A stretch of 64,000 nucleotides of DNA from Adlercreutzia agrestimuris (GTDB lineage Bacteria; Actinomycetota; Coriobacteriia; Coriobacteriales; Eggerthellaceae): NCBI RefSeq assembly GCF_943193125.1, contig NZ_CALPCX010000002.1, forward strand, positions 186,001 to 250,000. The letters are read 5' to 3'. Below are positions 63,128 to 64,000 of the stretch, one piece after another. The translations under genes and the position numbers were made by a program. Below the pieces are notes generated by a model that saw nothing but the letters and a program-made list of their open reading frames with translations, was not told the DNA's origin and searched no databases. How positions within the stretch are numbered: position 1 is the stretch's first letter; each line of letters begins with the position of its first letter.

Positions 63128-64000
63128 GATTGGGATTTTATCTCCTTCCGATATAGCTGTTCGCCGTTTCATTCCCGCTCTTAAGGCTTCTGCGCAGGCT
63201 GAATTTGCGGGTATTGCTTGCGCGAGCGCACAAGAGCGAGGGGTGCAAGTAGACGAGAAACATCTGTCTGAAAGTCAGAAAAAGACACGTCAGATTGCAG
63301 AGCAATATGGGGCTCGAGCATTTGATAGCTATGAGGATCTTTTAAATGATGAAAGCATAGATGCTGTTTATCTGCCTTTACCTCCAGCGTTGCATGAGCG
63401 ATGGGGTCTGTGTGCACTTGAGCATGGTAAGCATGTCATGCTTGAAAAGCCCTCGACACCCGATGTTCTTTCCACTGAACGTTTGGTTGATGAAGCTTCC
63501 AAACGCAATTTAGCACTTCATGAAAACTATGCCTTCATTTACCACGATCGAGTAAAAAGAATACAAGAATTAATCTGTGACGGAGCTCTTGGGGAGCTTC
63601 GTAACGTACGCGCTGCGTTTGGTTTTCCTTATCGAGGAGAATCTGATTTTCGTTATCATCAATCCATGGGCGGTGGTGCCTTGCTGGACTGCGGCGGTTA
63701 TCCTATTCGATTAGCAACGTTATTGTTGGGTGAAAATGCCTCTGTTCGGGGAGCCATGTTGGCTTCTACTCGAAATCATGATGTAGATGTGTACGGCTCC
63801 TTGGCATTAGTTGACGATGATAATGTGTCGGCTCAGCTGTCTTTTGGTATGGATAACGCTTATAAGTGCGATTTAGAGATCTGGGGATCTTTGGGATATT
63901 TACGAGCGGATCGTATCTTTACGCCACCAGCCGATATGGAAACATCCATTGAGATCACTGGTAATACTGAAGCTGCTGGTACGTATGCTTGTTCGCCATG
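63120..64000 (+). CDS. Gfo/Idh/MocA-family NDP-sugar 3-ketoreductase (partial, runs off right edge)
   Basis: Begins at ATG 63120, overlapping the end of the dehydratase gene, and is open to the window end (293 codons). The Rossmann start LKIGILSPSDIAVRRFIPAL and the catalytic EKPSTPD motif mark the Gfo/Idh/MocA family. GGGALLDCGGYPIRLATLL is characteristic of the NDP-hexose-3-ketoreductases that reduce the product of the 2,3-dehydratase. The C-terminus is outside the window. Confidence 0.88.
   Translation, partial: MLKIGILSPSDIAVRRFIPALKASAQAEFAGIACASAQERGVQVDEKHLSESQKKTRQIAEQYGARAFDSYEDLLNDESIDAVYLPLPPALHERWGLCALEHGKHVMLEKPSTPDVLSTERLVDEASKRNLALHENYAFIYHDRVKRIQELICDGALGELRNVRAAFGFPYRGESDFRYHQSMGGGALLDCGGYPIRLATLLLGENASVRGAMLASTRNHDVDVYGSLALVDDDNVSAQLSFGMDNAYKCDLEIWGSLGYLRADRIFTPPADMETSIEITGNTEAAGTYACSP

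Overview
The window reads as chromosomal DNA of a strictly anaerobic, moderate-GC member of the Coriobacteriia, most likely the Eggerthellaceae. I base this on the periplasmic multiheme cytochrome / FMN lipoprotein / Tat flavoprotein respiratory cluster, the frequent GTG and TTG starts, a VaFE/SpaA-type surface protein, and a Gram-positive CGAAC-N4-GTTTG LexA box. I cannot fix the genus from the sequence. No rRNA, tRNA, CRISPR array, prophage or insertion sequence was recognised.

Layout. 1-9.9 kb: the N-terminal 1,013 codons of a secreted VaFE/SpaA surface protein (minus strand), then glmS, acpS, nnrD, a DUF308 membrane protein, ligA and a YkgJ-type cysteine-cluster protein. 10-15.3 kb: a five-gene NikABCDE-like metal/peptide ABC importer with a histidine-rich ATPase and a GTGTTAC-N13-GTAACAC operator, which points to nickel. 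15.3-20.7 kb: modABC and moaA-moaC, molybdate uptake and molybdopterin synthesis, joined by a shared ATTCTCA-N2-TGAGAAT palindrome at both promoters. 20.7-26.3 kb: a diacylglycerol-kinase-like lipid kinase, a phosphoglycerate dehydrogenase on the other strand, and a three-gene set related to 2-hydroxyacyl-CoA dehydratase activases. 26.3-31 kb: yebC, SOS-controlled ruvCAB, an unknown small protein, a cold-shock protein and an LEA-like protein with an EF-hand loop.

31-38.3 kb: an alanine/glycine:cation symporter, a multi-pass membrane protein, and, divergently, a membrane-anchored five-heme cytochrome, an FMN lipoprotein, a Tat-exported FAD reductase and a membrane protein. Together the last four look like an anaerobic respiratory chain that reduces an unidentified organic acceptor outside the membrane. 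38.4-46.2 kb: an intergenic repeat region, a double-domain MarR regulator, an acyltransferase, a 4Fe-4S protein behind gltX, a DUF1461-type membrane protein and an ATP-grasp-like protein.

46.3-64 kb is a continuous cell-surface glycopolymer locus: a WecA/TagO-type initiating transferase, an LCP attachment protein, a TagGH-type exporter, TarI/TarJ for CDP-ribitol, a TagF-family polymerase, a WecF-like glycosyltransferase fused to a PglD-like domain, two ATP-grasp ligases flanking a PLP decarboxylase, a GT2 enzyme, and the start of a deoxysugar pathway (aminotransferase, NDP-hexose 2,3-dehydratase, Gfo/Idh/MocA reductase cut by the window edge). The mixture of ribitol-phosphate chemistry, 2-deoxysugar chemistry and a possible amino-acid-derived decoration is the best candidate for an undescribed system here.
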